From assembly GCF_014641735.1 (NCBI RefSeq), contig NZ_BMIH01000002.1, positions 310,001-374,000 on the forward strand: a stretch of DNA of 64,000 bases, read 5' to 3'. Made by a program: the position numbers and the translations under genes. Shown here one piece after another: positions 1 through 8,086 of this stretch. The stretch's first letter is position 1. Every line of letters starts with the position of its first letter. The notes under the pieces were generated by a model. It ran no database searches. It worked only from the letters and a program-made list of their open reading frames with translations, and had not been told where the DNA came from. The DNA is from Sphingomonas metalli. Its GTDB lineage: Bacteria > Pseudomonadota > Alphaproteobacteria > Sphingomonadales > Sphingomonadaceae.

Positions 1-726
1 GGTCCAGATGCCGAGCGCGGGCGTGTCGGGAAAGGCGACGCGCAGCTGCGGCCCCTCCGCGGCGCCATAGCGGACGGCCTGCGAGGCGACCGGGTCCCAG
101 ACGAGTGCGTCATGCACGAACAGGCTGTCGTCCAGCGACAGGATGCGGCCATCCGCGAGCGGGCTCGGGGCGGTGGTCGCGGCGATCAGTCCGTCCGGGC
201 TGATCTCGCGCAGCCGCCCCGGCTCGATCCGGTCGAAGACGATCCGATGCGCCGCGCGGGGTGCGCCATAGGGCAGCGGCCAGGCGAAGGCGGGGTGGAA
301 GCCGAACTGCGCGGGCAGCGTGCGCTCCGCATCCGGATTGATTATCCGGGCCGCGATCGACAGCGTCGCGCCCTCGACCCGGAACGACACCTCCAGCCGG
401 AAGGCAAAGGGATAGATCGCCCGCGTCACCGCGCTGTCGCTCAGGGTGAAGACGGCATGATCGTCCCCCTGCTCGCTCACCGCAAAGGCCAGATCGCGGG
501 CGAAACCGTGCTTCGTCATCGGATAGGTCGTGCCGTCGATCCGGATGCCGCCATTCGTCACGCCGACCACCGGGAACAGGATCGGGGCATGTTTGGGCCA
601 GAAGGCGGGATCGGCATCGGTCATCAGCTCCGCCCCGTCGGTATCGCGCAGATGCGTCAGCTCCGCCCCGAACGGGTTGATCGCGGCGGACACGGCGTCT
701 GTGCGGATCCAGATCAGGTCGGTCAT
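1..726 (-). CDS. Aldose 1-epimerase family protein, C-terminus cut by window edge
   Basis: The protein starts MTDLIWIRTDAVSAAINPFG at the ATG at 726 and runs off the left edge after 242 codons. The segments FGAELTHLRDTDGAELM, FWPKHAPILFPVVG and FGFHPAFAWPLP (with the conserved His) match the galactose-mutarotase-like fold, LacX/YeaD-type branch. Family members interconvert sugar anomers in the cytoplasm, but this branch is poorly characterised and the substrate cannot be read from sequence. It is transcribed in the same direction as pheT downstream but separated from it by a 153-bp gap holding a palindromic repeat, so no operon link is claimed. Confidence 0.85.
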   Translation of the reverse strand, partial: MTDLIWIRTDAVSAAINPFGAELTHLRDTDGAELMTDADPAFWPKHAPILFPVVGVTNGGIRIDGTTYPMTKHGFARDLAFAVSEQGDDHAVFTLSDSAVTRAIYPFAFRLEVSFRVEGATLSIAARIINPDAERTLPAQFGFHPAFAWPLPYGAPRAAHRIVFDRIEPGRLREISPDGLIAATTAPSPLADGRILSLDDSLFVHDALVWDPVASQAVRYGAAEGPQLRVAFPDTPALGIWT

Positions 727-778
727 CGCTTATCCTTGGCTGGGCAGGCAGGGCGGAGGAACGTCGCCACCAAAATTC

Positions 779-873
779 CGTCACCCCGGACCTGTTCCGG
801 GGTCCACCGTCCCGCACATCAACGGCCTGACCGTGTGCGGCCCGGTGGATGCCGGGACAAGCCCGGCATGACG
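779..873. repeat. Palindromic intergenic repeat, CGTCAnnCCGGAC family
   Basis: The ends are inverted copies (CGTCACCCCGGACCTGTTCC and its partner GGGACAAGCCCGGCATGACG) around a variable centre, with a second internal pairing (GGTCCACCG / CGGTGGATGCC). Related copies lie at 50797-50893 and 59361-59456. It sits between the aldose epimerase gene and pheT and could fold as a long hairpin in RNA. Confidence 0.8.
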
Positions 874-882
874 CGTCCCGCA

Positions 883-3363
883 TCACCCCCGCAGCGTCGC
901 CCCCTGCTTCGCTGCGGCCGCGACGATCCGGTCGGCGATCGCCTTCAGCTCCGGCTCGGTGAAGCTCTTCTCGCCCGGCAGGAGGATCACCTCGACCGCC
1001 ATCGAGGTCTCGCCGTCGCGCGCGAACAGGTCGAACACGCGCGCGCCCGCGATCGTCGCCTTGTCCGCGCCGCGGATGGCGCGGGTCAGCGTGTCGGCGG
1101 CGAGGCCCTGCGGCACGAGGAAGGCGAAGTCGCGGCGCACCGGCTGGAGCGCGGGCGGTGCATAGGGCGCGCGCATGAAGCCGCTGCCACGCTTCGCCGG
1201 CAGCGCGTCGAGATACAGCTCGACCGCCGCGACCGCGCCGTCGAGGTCGAAGGCCTTGAGCAAGGCCGGGTGCAACATGCCGAAGCGGGCGAGGATCGTC
1301 TTCGGCCCCAGCCGCAGCGTGCCCGACTGTCCCGGATGCCAGGCCGGCCCGGCTTCTGTCATCACCTGCAGATTGTCGACCGGCGCGCCCGCCGCGGCGA
1401 GCAGCGCCAGCGCCTCGGCCTTGGCGTCATAGGGGTCGAACGCCGTCGCCTTGCCGCCCCGCCAGCCGCGTGCCGTACGGTCGCCGGCCAGCACGATGCC
1501 CAGCGTCGGGTGCTCGCCATCCGCCAGATAGCGGCGCCCCAGCTCGAACAGGCGAACGCCCGTCGCGCCACGCCGCAGGTTGCGCTCCGCCGCCGACAGC
1601 AGCCCGGCGAGCAGCGTCGGCCGCATCACCTTCAGCTCCTCGCTGATCGGATTGGCGAGCGTGAAGGCGCCCCCGCCGAACGGCGCCGCCTGCGCCTCCG
1701 CGATGAAGCTCCAGGTCACCGCCTCGTCCAGCCCGCGCGCGGCGGCGGCGCGGCGTACGCGGCGCTCCAGCCGTTGCTCGGCGGTCGCGGTCGGGCGGGC
1801 GACGCCGGGGATGCGCGGCAGCGGCACCGGCTCCACCTTGTCGATCCCCTCGATGCGGATCACTTCCTCGACGATGTCGGCGGTGCCGTCGATATCGCGC
1901 CGCCAGCTCGGCGGGGTCACCTGCCAGTCGTCGGACACGGTGAAGCCGAGCGATTCGAGGATCGCACGCTGCCGCTCCGGCGCGACGGCGAGGCCGCCCA
2001 GCGTCTCCGCCCGCACGGGATCATAGGCGTAGCTGCGGGTGCCCAGCGGCGGCTCTCCCGCGCGGGTGATCGCGCTCGGCGTGCCGCCGCAGATGGCGAG
2101 CACGAGGCGGGTGGCGATCGCCAGCCCCGTATCAAGGAAGGCGGGGTCCACGCCCCGCTCGAACCGCTGGCGCGCGTCGCTGGTCAGCGCCAGCGCCTGA
2201 CCGGTCCGCGCGATCGCCTCGGGCTCGAAATACGCACATTCGATCAGCACGTCGGTGGTGCCCTCCGACACGCCCGATTGCTCGCCGCCCATGATCCCGC
2301 CGATGTCATGGACCGCGACGTCGTCGGCGATCACCGTCATGCCCTCGGCCAGCGTGTATCGCTTGCCGTTGAGCGCGACGACCTCCTCGCCCGCCCGCGC
2401 CGGCCGGGCGACGAGGCCGCCCGAGAGTTTCGCACGGTCGTAGACGTGGAGCGGACGACCGAGATCGATCATGACGTAGTTGGTGATGTCGACCAGCGCG
2501 CTGATCGGCTTCTGCCCGATCGCGGTCAGGCGGCGCGCCATCCAGTCGGGGGCGCTGCCGTTGGTGACGCCGGTGACGGACTGGGCGTAGAAGGCGGGGC
2601 AGGCGGAGGTTTCGGTGCGGACATCGGGGGCGTCACTCTTTCCGGTGACATCCTCCACCCCGTCATTCCCGCGGAGGCGGGAATTTAGAGACGCTGACGC
2701 TGCGGCGCCTTCGCTGCCGTCACGTGTCTGGCCTCCCGCCGTCGCGGGGGTGACGGAAGAGTTGGAAAGGATGCCATCCGGATAGGCCTCGGCGATCGGC
2801 TTCAGCGTCCCCAGTCCCGCCGCCGCCAGATCGCGGGCGATGCCGCGGACGCCCATGCAATCCTGCCGGTTCGGCGTGATCGACACGTCGATGACCGGAT
2901 CGGTCAGCCCGGCATAATCGGCGAAGCTCTGCCCGACCGGCGCGCTCTCGGGGAGCTCGATGATCCCGTCATGCCCCTCGCCGATCTGGAGTTCGCGCGC
3001 GGAGCACATCATGCCGTTCGACTCGACGCCGCGGATCGCCGCCACCTTCAGCGTGATGTCGGCCCCGGGCACATAGGTGCCGGGCGCACCGAACACCCCG
3101 ACCAGCCCCGCCCGGGCATTGGGGGCGCCGCAGACCACCTGTAGGGGACCGTCGCCGGCGTCGACCGACAGCACCTGCAGCTTGTCCGCCTGCGGATGCC
3201 GTTCCGCGGTCAGGATGCGCGCGACTCTGAACGCCGCCAGCGCCTCGCCCGGATTGTGGACGCCCTCCACCTCCAGCCCGATGCGGGTGAGCGCGTCGAC
3301 GATGCCGTCGAGGCTCGCATCGGTGGCGAGATGGGCCTTGAGCCAGGAAAGGGTGAACTTCAT
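883..3363 (-). CDS. pheT: Phenylalanine-tRNA ligase beta subunit, with in-frame repeat insertion
   Basis: PheT pairs with PheS as an alpha2-beta2 synthetase charging tRNA-Phe in the cytoplasm. The 826-residue protein starts MKFTLSWLKAHL at 3363; an upstream in-frame ATG is rejected because it would translate repeat DNA. Visible in order are the N-terminal region, the tRNA-binding OB domain (about residues 40-150, with CGAPNARAG), the B3/B4 domain starting near CPAFYAQSVTG (about residue 255), the B5 domain (RPTLLAGLLSAAERN region), and the C-terminal ferredoxin-like anticodon-binding domain (PPALQPVRRDFAFLV). About 32 residues (203-235), including NSRLRGNDG, are encoded by a palindromic repeat in the linker before B3/B4. 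The gene lies downstream of pheS, with another repeat between them. Confidence 0.97.
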   Translation of the reverse strand: MKFTLSWLKAHLATDASLDGIVDALTRIGLEVEGVHNPGEALAAFRVARILTAERHPQADKLQVLSVDAGDGPLQVVCGAPNARAGLVGVFGAPGTYVPGADITLKVAAIRGVESNGMMCSARELQIGEGHDGIIELPESAPVGQSFADYAGLTDPVIDVSITPNRQDCMGVRGIARDLAAAGLGTLKPIAEAYPDGILSNSSVTPATAGGQTRDGSEGAAASASLNSRLRGNDGVEDVTGKSDAPDVRTETSACPAFYAQSVTGVTNGSAPDWMARRLTAIGQKPISALVDITNYVMIDLGRPLHVYDRAKLSGGLVARPARAGEEVVALNGKRYTLAEGMTVIADDVAVHDIGGIMGGEQSGVSEGTTDVLIECAYFEPEAIARTGQALALTSDARQRFERGVDPAFLDTGLAIATRLVLAICGGTPSAITRAGEPPLGTRSYAYDPVRAETLGGLAVAPERQRAILESLGFTVSDDWQVTPPSWRRDIDGTADIVEEVIRIEGIDKVEPVPLPRIPGVARPTATAEQRLERRVRRAAAARGLDEAVTWSFIAEAQAAPFGGGAFTLANPISEELKVMRPTLLAGLLSAAERNLRRGATGVRLFELGRRYLADGEHPTLGIVLAGDRTARGWRGGKATAFDPYDAKAEALALLAAAGAPVDNLQVMTEAGPAWHPGQSGTLRLGPKTILARFGMLHPALLKAFDLDGAVAAVELYLDALPAKRGSGFMRAPYAPPALQPVRRDFAFLVPQGLAADTLTRAIRGADKATIAGARVFDLFARDGETSMAVEVILLPGEKSFTEPELKAIADRIVAAAAKQGATLRG
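2661..2756. repeat. Palindromic repeat inserted in frame inside pheT
   Basis: The stretch begins CGTCATTCCCGCGGAGGCGG and ends CCGTCGCGGGGGTGACGG, the same inverted-end structure as the intergenic copies at 4877-4971 and 3375-3456. It is read through in the pheT frame without a stop codon and adds about 32 residues. Its length, read as coding sequence, keeps pheT in frame on both sides. Confidence 0.85.
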
Positions 3364-3374
3364 CTGCTTCCATC

Positions 3375-3456
3375 CGTCACCCCAGCGCAGGCTGGGGTCT
3401 TGCTGGGCTGGCGGTGCGGCCGCCAAGGGGAGACCCCAGCCTTCGCTGGGGTGACG
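3375..3456. repeat. Palindromic repeat between pheS and pheT
   Basis: Inverted ends CGTCACCCCAGCGCAGGCTGGGG and CCCCAGCCTTCGCTGGGGTGACG flank a GC-rich centre. It belongs to the CCAGCNNAGGCTGGG family also seen at 7923, 15776 and 54172. It fills nearly all of the 99-bp pheS-pheT gap, so a long hairpin would form within the pheST message. Confidence 0.85.
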
Positions 3457-3462
3457 TTACTG

Positions 3463-4563
3463 TCAGGCCGCGACGCCGACGCCGCCGGACAGGGTCGGCA
3501 CGTCGAGGCTGGCAAAGCCGTAATGCTTCAACCAGCGGATATCGCCGTCGAAAAAGGCGCGCAGGTCGTCCATGCCGTATTTCAGCATCGCCAGCCGGTC
3601 GATCCCGCAGCCAAAGGCGAAGCCCTGCCATTCGGCGGGGTCGAGGCCGCAGGCGGCGATCACCTTGGGGTGGACCATGCCGCTGCCCAGCACCTCCATC
3701 CAGCCTTCTGCCCCGCCGATCACTCGCTTGCCCTTGACCATCGAGAAGCCGACATCGACCTCCGCCGACGGCTCGGTGAAGGGGAAATAGCTCGGGCGCA
3801 GCCGCAGTACGATGTCGTCGCGCTCGAAGAACGCCTTGAGGAACGTCTGCAGCGTCCATTTGAGATGGCCGAGGGTGATGCCCTTGTCGATCACCAGCCC
3901 CTCGACCTGATGGAACATCGGCGTGTGCGTCGCATCCGAATCCGATCGATAGGTGCGGCCGGGCGCGATGATGCGGATCGGCGGCGGCTGGCCGGTCATG
4001 GTGCGGATCTGCACCGGCGAGGTGTGGGTGCGCAGCACCCGGAACGTCTCGCGCTCGTCCCCCGCCGGATCGACGTCGGCGAGGTAGAAGGTGTCGTGCA
4101 TCGCCCGCGCCGGATGCGTCTCCGGAATGTTGAGCGCGGTGAAATTGTGCCAGTCGGTCTCGATCTCCGGGCCCGTGGCGACAGCGAAGCCGAGATCGGC
4201 GAAGATCTCCGCCAGCTCGTCCATCACCTGGCTGACGGGGTGGACGGTGCCTGCCGGGGTGGCATCGACCGGCAGCGTCATGTCGAGCGTCTCGGCGGCG
4301 AGCCGCGCGTCGAGCGCCGCCTGCTCCAGCGCGGCCTTGCGGGCGGCGATCGCGGCGGTGACGCGCTCGCGCAGGCCGTGGATGGCCGGCCCGCGGCTCT
4401 GCCGCTCCTCGGCGCTCATCGCACCCATGGTCTTGAGCAGCTGCGTCACCCGCCCCTGCTTGCCCAGCGCATCCACCCGCACCTCATCGAGCGCATCGAG
4501 CCCCGGCGCGGCGGCAATGGCGGCCAGGATGTGCTCGCCCAGGGTGTTGAGGTCTTCGGTCAT
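3463..4563 (-). CDS. pheS: Phenylalanine-tRNA ligase alpha subunit
   Basis: PheS is the catalytic subunit of Phe-tRNA synthetase. The 366-residue product starts [13 protein letters not shown] and has an N-terminal coiled-coil ([15 protein letters not shown]) followed by the class II catalytic core: [12 protein letters not shown] (motif 2 region), the [11 protein letters not shown] segment, [11 protein letters not shown], and [10 protein letters not shown] with [16 protein letters not shown] (motif 3). Length is normal for the family. The start codon overlaps the stop of the upstream GIY-YIG gene by four bases (ATGA), implying translational coupling, and pheT follows after a 99-bp gap. Confidence 0.98.
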   Translation of the reverse strand: MTEDLNTLGEHILAAIAAAPGLDALDEVRVDALGKQGRVTQLLKTMGAMSAEERQSRGPAIHGLRERVTAAIAARKAALEQAALDARLAAETLDMTLPVDATPAGTVHPVSQVMDELAEIFADLGFAVATGPEIETDWHNFTALNIPETHPARAMHDTFYLADVDPAGDERETFRVLRTHTSPVQIRTMTGQPPPIRIIAPGRTYRSDSDATHTPMFHQVEGLVIDKGITLGHLKWTLQTFLKAFFERDDIVLRLRPSYFPFTEPSAEVDVGFSMVKGKRVIGGAEGWMEVLGSGMVHPKVIAACGLDPAEWQGFAFGCGIDRLAMLKYGMDDLRAFFDGDIRWLKHYGFASLDVPTLSGGVGVAA

Positions 4564-4865
4564 AGGCCGGGGTCAAAGCCGAGGGCGATGGCAAGGTCAA
4601 CCCATGTGGGATTGCCCTTCTCGATCAGCCGCAGCTTCCAGTCGCGATTCCACTTCTTGAGCTGCTTCTCGCGCAGGATCGCGGCGTCCATCGTGTCGGC
4701 CATCTCGTACCAGACGAGGCGGGTGACGCCGTGGCGAGAGGTAAAGCCCTTGATCGCGCCGGCGCGGTGCTGAGCGAGACGCGCCATGAGGTCGGAGGTG
4801 ACCCCGATGTAGAGCGTGCCGTGCAGACCGCTGGCGAGAATGTAGACGCAGGGTTGCTTGGCCAT
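4560..4865 (-). CDS. GIY-YIG domain protein, small stand-alone
   Basis: A 101-residue single-domain protein starting [20 protein letters not shown]. The GIY-YIG motif appears as VYILAS...LYIGVTSDL, followed by the conserved Arg region (RLAQHRAG), a Tyr/Glu segment (LVWYEMADT...[11 protein letters not shown]) and a short tail. This matches the YhbQ/UPF0213-type group whose members have nuclease folds but mostly unclear roles. The start at 4865 is preferred to an ATG at 4904 because the longer version would translate repeat DNA (MDPRLRGDDG). The stop overlaps the pheS start by four bases, so it is likely co-translated with pheS, which is an unusual partner. Confidence 0.9.
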   Translation of the reverse strand: MAKQPCVYILASGLHGTLYIGVTSDLMARLAQHRAGAIKGFTSRHGVTRLVWYEMADTMDAAILREKQLKKWNRDWKLRLIEKGNPTWVDLAIALGFDPGL

Positions 4866-4876
4866 CCCCCCTCCGC

Positions 4877-4971
4877 CGTCATCCCCGCGAAGGCGGGGAT
4901 CCATAACCTCTGACGTTGGTGAGTCTCAACAGCGTCAGCGTGTCTGGATCCCCGCCTGCGCGGGGATGACG
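4877..4971. repeat. Palindromic intergenic repeat, CGTCATCCCCGC family
   Basis: Inverted ends CGTCATCCCCGCGAAGGCGG and CCGCCTGCGCGGGGATGACG enclose a second internal pair built on GACGTTG/CAGCGTC. It lies between rplT and the GIY-YIG gene. Confidence 0.85.
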
Positions 4972-4998
4972 AGCTTATGATGGGAAGGAAGAGGATGC

Positions 4999-5028
4999 AA
5001 AAAAGGCGCCGGTGTCGCCACCAGCGCC
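4999..5028 (-). terminator. Rho-independent terminator after rplT
   Basis: Read on the minus strand, GGCGCTGGTG-GCGA-CACCGGCGCC forms a 10-bp stem with one G-T pair and is followed directly by TTTTTT. It lies 27 bases past the rplT stop and should end the rpmI-rplT transcript before the GIY-YIG-pheS-pheT unit. Confidence 0.85.
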
Positions 5029-5054
5029 CTTTCGCATCATCGAACCCGAAGGGG

Positions 5055-5420
5055 TCAGGCCGCCTGGGGCAGCGCCGCCTTGGCCTGCGCGATGATTGCG
5101 CTGAAGGCCGCGCCCTCGTGCATCGCGATGTCGGCCAGCACCTTCCGGTCCAACTCGACACCGGCCAGCTTCAGGCCGTGCATGAACTGCGAATAGGTCA
5201 GGCCCTCGGCGCGGACGCCGGCGTTGATGCGCTGGATCCACAGGCCGCGGAAGGTCCGCTTCTTCACCTTGCGGTCGCGATAGGCGTACTGACCGGCCTT
5301 CTCCACCGCCTGGCGGGCGATGCGGATCGTGTTCTTGCGACGGCCGTAGTAGCCCTTCGCCTGTTCCAGAATCCGCTTGTGCTTGGCCTTGGTCGTCGTG
5401 CCGCGCTTTACTCGTGCCAT
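5055..5420 (-). CDS. rplT: 50S ribosomal protein L20
   Basis: L20 binds 23S rRNA early in large-subunit assembly. The 121-residue sequence starts [20 protein letters not shown] and carries the family signature [20 protein letters not shown] and the basic segment [18 protein letters not shown]. Length matches the family. It follows rpmI by 14 bases in the usual rpmI-rplT pair; infC, often the first gene of this operon, is not adjacent here. Confidence 0.99.
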   Translation of the reverse strand: MARVKRGTTTKAKHKRILEQAKGYYGRRKNTIRIARQAVEKAGQYAYRDRKVKKRTFRGLWIQRINAGVRAEGLTYSQFMHGLKLAGVELDRKVLADIAMHEGAAFSAIIAQAKAALPQAA

Positions 5421-5434
5421 ATCTTAAGCCCTCC

Positions 5435-5638
5435 TCAGTTCAGGCCGTAGGGGGCCCAGGCCTTCACCGTCTTGGTGTCGGCGTCCGACAGCACCGAAGT
5501 GCCGCGGTTCTGGCGGATGTACTTGCCGTTATGGCTGATCAGGCGGTGACGCTTGCCGGCGACGCCGTGCTTCAGCTTGCCGGTGGCGGTGAGCTTGAAG
5601 CGCTTCTTGACGCCGCTCTTGGTCTTGAGCTTGGGCAT
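5435..5638 (-). CDS. rpmI: 50S ribosomal protein L35
   Basis: A 67-residue basic protein starting [20 protein letters not shown] and containing [18 protein letters not shown], diagnostic of L35. The start at 5638 is chosen because MPKLK is the universal L35 N-terminus; an in-frame ATG nine codons upstream adds an unrelated leader. It heads the rpmI-rplT unit and is divergent from the AsmA-like gene. Confidence 0.99.
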   Translation of the reverse strand: MPKLKTKSGVKKRFKLTATGKLKHGVAGKRHRLISHNGKYIRQNRGTSVLSDADTKTVKAWAPYGLN

Positions 5639-5751
5639 TTTGGTCCTTTCCAATGGGCGATGCATCGGACAGCCGCGGCAGCCCCGATGGCCGGGCCGTC
5701 TTCACGCGCATCGCTCGGTGAAGCGGGGCCCTTAGCCGCGCTCGCAACGGA

Positions 5752-7893
5752 ATGCAACCGATGCGGAACCGGAACGGCCAGTTGCGCGTCGGGCGGGCCA
5801 TGGAGGAGACGGCTCCCGCGACCGAACGGCCCGCCCCGCGGCGCAGGCGACTGGTGCGAATCCTGATCGGGCTGGTGGCCGTCGTCTTCGCCGCCTGGGC
5901 TATCCTCTACATCACCAAGGGCCGCTTCCTGAAGCATCCGTTCGAGCGGATCGTCGGCAAGGCGACCGGCCGCACTGTGCAGGTCGGCGGCGACTTCCAG
6001 CTCTATTTCGCGCCGCTCGACATCCACTTCCTCGCCGAGCGGATCGCGCTGTCCAACCCCGAATGGGCCAGCCGCCCGCAGCTGTTCACCGCCGACCGGA
6101 TCGACGCACGGATCGCGCCCCTGTCGCTCATCTTCGGGCGGCGGCACTTCCGCTCGCTCGATCTCGCGAACGGCGCCGTCGACCTGGAATGGACGCCGGA
6201 CCACCGCACCAACAGCTGGACCTTCAGCGACAAGAAGGGCGGCAAGCCGCTCGAGTTTCCCCGGATCGACACCGCGACCGTCAGCGGCACCACGGTGCGC
6301 TATCGCGATCCGCGGATGCGGCTGCTCGCCGACCTGACGCTGGCCGACTTCCGCTCGGAGGATGCGCGGATCGGGCGGGCGGTCGGGGTGCATGGCGGCG
6401 GGCTGGTGCGCGGCACGCCCTTCACCGTCGTCGCCCGGCTGCTGACCCCGGACGCGACCGCCAATCGCGGGCAGAACCAGCTCGTCGCGCGGATGCGCGC
6501 CGCGAACAACGTGGTCGATGTCGCGGGCACCCTACCCTCGATCGCCGACATCGAGCGGGTGCCGCTGTCGGTCGCGGCGCGCGGGCGCAACATGGCCGAT
6601 CTGCTCGGCATCATCGGCGTCGTCATTCCCAATACCCGCACCTATCGGATGCGCGGCCAGCTGGTGAAGGACGGCGAGACCTACACCTTCACCCGGCTGC
6701 GCGGCGTGGCGGGCGCGACCGACCTCGCGGGTCGGCTGACCATCGTCAATGGCGAGCGGCTGCACCTCGATTCGACGCTGACGACGAAGAGCCTCGACAT
6801 CGTCGATGCCGCGCCCTTTATCGGCTATAATCCCGATATCGTGGCGGCGCAGGGCGCGGTCGCCGCCGCCCGCGCGACCGGCGCGGCACCGCAGCGGCTG
6901 CTGCCGGACGCCGAACTGCCGGTGCAGACGATGCGGGCCTTCGATGCCGATCTGAAATGGACGATCGGGCAGGTAAGGTCGCGCAACGTGCCGATCTCCG
7001 ATGTCGACCTGACGCTCGATCTGGAGCGCGGCCGGCTGGCGCTGTCGCCGCTGACCTTCGCGATGGCGCGCGGCAATGTTGCGGCGGATGTCGTTTTCGA
7101 CACGCGCCAGCGGCCGAGCGCCGTCACCTACGACATCCGCCTCGCGCCGACGCCGATGGGTCGGCTGCTCGCCGGCTATGGCGTCGCGGAAAGCGGCACG
7201 ACGGGCACGATCAAGGGGCGCATCCAGCTCGCCGGGCGGGGCGACACCATCCATGATTCGCTGGCGAGCTCGGCCGGGCGGATCGCCTTCATCATGCCGC
7301 AGGGCACGCTGTGGACGCGCAACGTGCAGCTCGCCGAACTGGACCTCGGCACCTTCGTCCAGAAGATGTTCGAGGACAAACTGAAGAAACCGGTGGAGGT
7401 GAATTGCGGGCTGATCGGCTTCACCGTGCGGAACGGAATAGCGGCCGCGGATCCGATCCTGATCGACACGACCAAGAACGTCATCGTCGGGCGTGGCGGC
7501 TTCAGCTTCCGCAACGAGGCGATCGACCTCGCCTTCCGCGCGGACGGCAAGAAATTCTCGCTCTTCTCCGGTCAGTCGCCGGTGGGGCTGGGCGGCAATT
7601 TCGCCTCGCCGTCGCTCGACGTCATTTCTGGCGACCTGCTGGCGCGTGCTGGCTCGGGGCTGGGCCTGTCGCTGGTGGCTTCGCCGCTGGCGGGCGTGCT
7701 GGCGTTCGTCGATATCGGCGACGCGAAGTCGGCGGCCTGCGGTCCGGTATTGGCGGGCGCGAAGGCAAGCGCGCAGCGGACGACCAAGGGGCAGCCGCGC
7801 GATGACGTGGGTCACGGCACGACCGCGACGAGCGAGGACGGCAAGCGCGGCGACGGCAAGGCGCAGCGGAAGAAGTTCCTGGGGATTTTCTAG
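5752..7893 (+). CDS. AsmA family protein
   Basis: A large (up to 713 residues) single-pass inner-membrane protein with a basic N-terminus and one membrane segment (RRRRLVRILIGLVAVVFAAW region), followed by the AsmA-type periplasmic part: FLKHPFERIVGKATGRTVQVGGDF near the start and the C-terminal repeat GRGGFSFRNEAIDLAFRADG. AsmA-like proteins are bridge-type proteins implicated in moving lipids toward the outer membrane. Starts at 5752, 5761 and 5800 are all in frame; the last removes only a short leader and is quite plausible, and none has a convincing Shine-Dalgarno sequence. The C-terminus is Lys/Gly-rich and probably disordered. Confidence 0.88.
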   Translation: MQPMRNRNGQLRVGRAMEETAPATERPAPRRRRLVRILIGLVAVVFAAWAILYITKGRFLKHPFERIVGKATGRTVQVGGDFQLYFAPLDIHFLAERIALSNPEWASRPQLFTADRIDARIAPLSLIFGRRHFRSLDLANGAVDLEWTPDHRTNSWTFSDKKGGKPLEFPRIDTATVSGTTVRYRDPRMRLLADLTLADFRSEDARIGRAVGVHGGGLVRGTPFTVVARLLTPDATANRGQNQLVARMRAANNVVDVAGTLPSIADIERVPLSVAARGRNMADLLGIIGVVIPNTRTYRMRGQLVKDGETYTFTRLRGVAGATDLAGRLTIVNGERLHLDSTLTTKSLDIVDAAPFIGYNPDIVAAQGAVAAARATGAAPQRLLPDAELPVQTMRAFDADLKWTIGQVRSRNVPISDVDLTLDLERGRLALSPLTFAMARGNVAADVVFDTRQRPSAVTYDIRLAPTPMGRLLAGYGVAESGTTGTIKGRIQLAGRGDTIHDSLASSAGRIAFIMPQGTLWTRNVQLAELDLGTFVQKMFEDKLKKPVEVNCGLIGFTVRNGIAAADPILIDTTKNVIVGRGGFSFRNEAIDLAFRADGKKFSLFSGQSPVGLGGNFASPSLDVISGDLLARAGSGLGLSLVASPLAGVLAFVDIGDAKSAACGPVLAGAKASAQRTTKGQPRDDVGHGTTATSEDGKRGDGKAQRKKFLGIF

Positions 7894-7922
7894 GCGCTGC
7901 TCCACCCCGAGCCACCCCCCAG

Positions 7923-8005
7923 CGTCGCCCCAGCGAAGGCTGGGGCCTCCTGCGGCTCCTGCCTAGGGCCTTAACCGCAAGATCCCGGCCTTCGCCGGGA
8001 TGACG
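7923..8005. repeat. Palindromic intergenic repeat, CCAGCNNAGGCTGGG family
   Basis: Ends CGTCGCCCCAGCGAAGGCTG and CCGGCCTTCGCCGGGATGACG pair imperfectly around CTCCTGCGGCTCCTGCC, a centre shared with the copies at 15776 and 54172. It lies between the AsmA-like gene and hisN, which converge. Confidence 0.8.
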
Positions 8006-8043
8006 TTAAGCCTGGAAATTTGCCTAAGGCACCAGTTGGAAAT

Positions 8044-8059
8044 TGTTCCACGTGGAACA
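8044..8059. promoter_or_regulatory. parS-like centromere site
   Basis: TGTTCCACGTGGAACA is a perfect 16-bp palindrome that fits the general ParB target TGTTNCACGTGNAACA. A half-copy, CGTGGAACA, follows at 8062-8070. ParB loads at such sites and spreads to organise chromosome segregation. It lies in the intergenic space 27 bp beyond the hisN stop. No parA or parB gene is in the window, so the call rests on the site alone. Confidence 0.75.
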
Positions 8060-8086
8060 TTCGTGGAACATCGCCTCGCCCAACCG

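Noticed and set aside
112..2688. Long plus-strand open frame (858 codons) across the aldose epimerase and pheT genes
   Set aside because: Antisense shadow of pheT and the epimerase; low-complexity Arg/Gly/Ala protein with no domain, typical of high-GC DNA.
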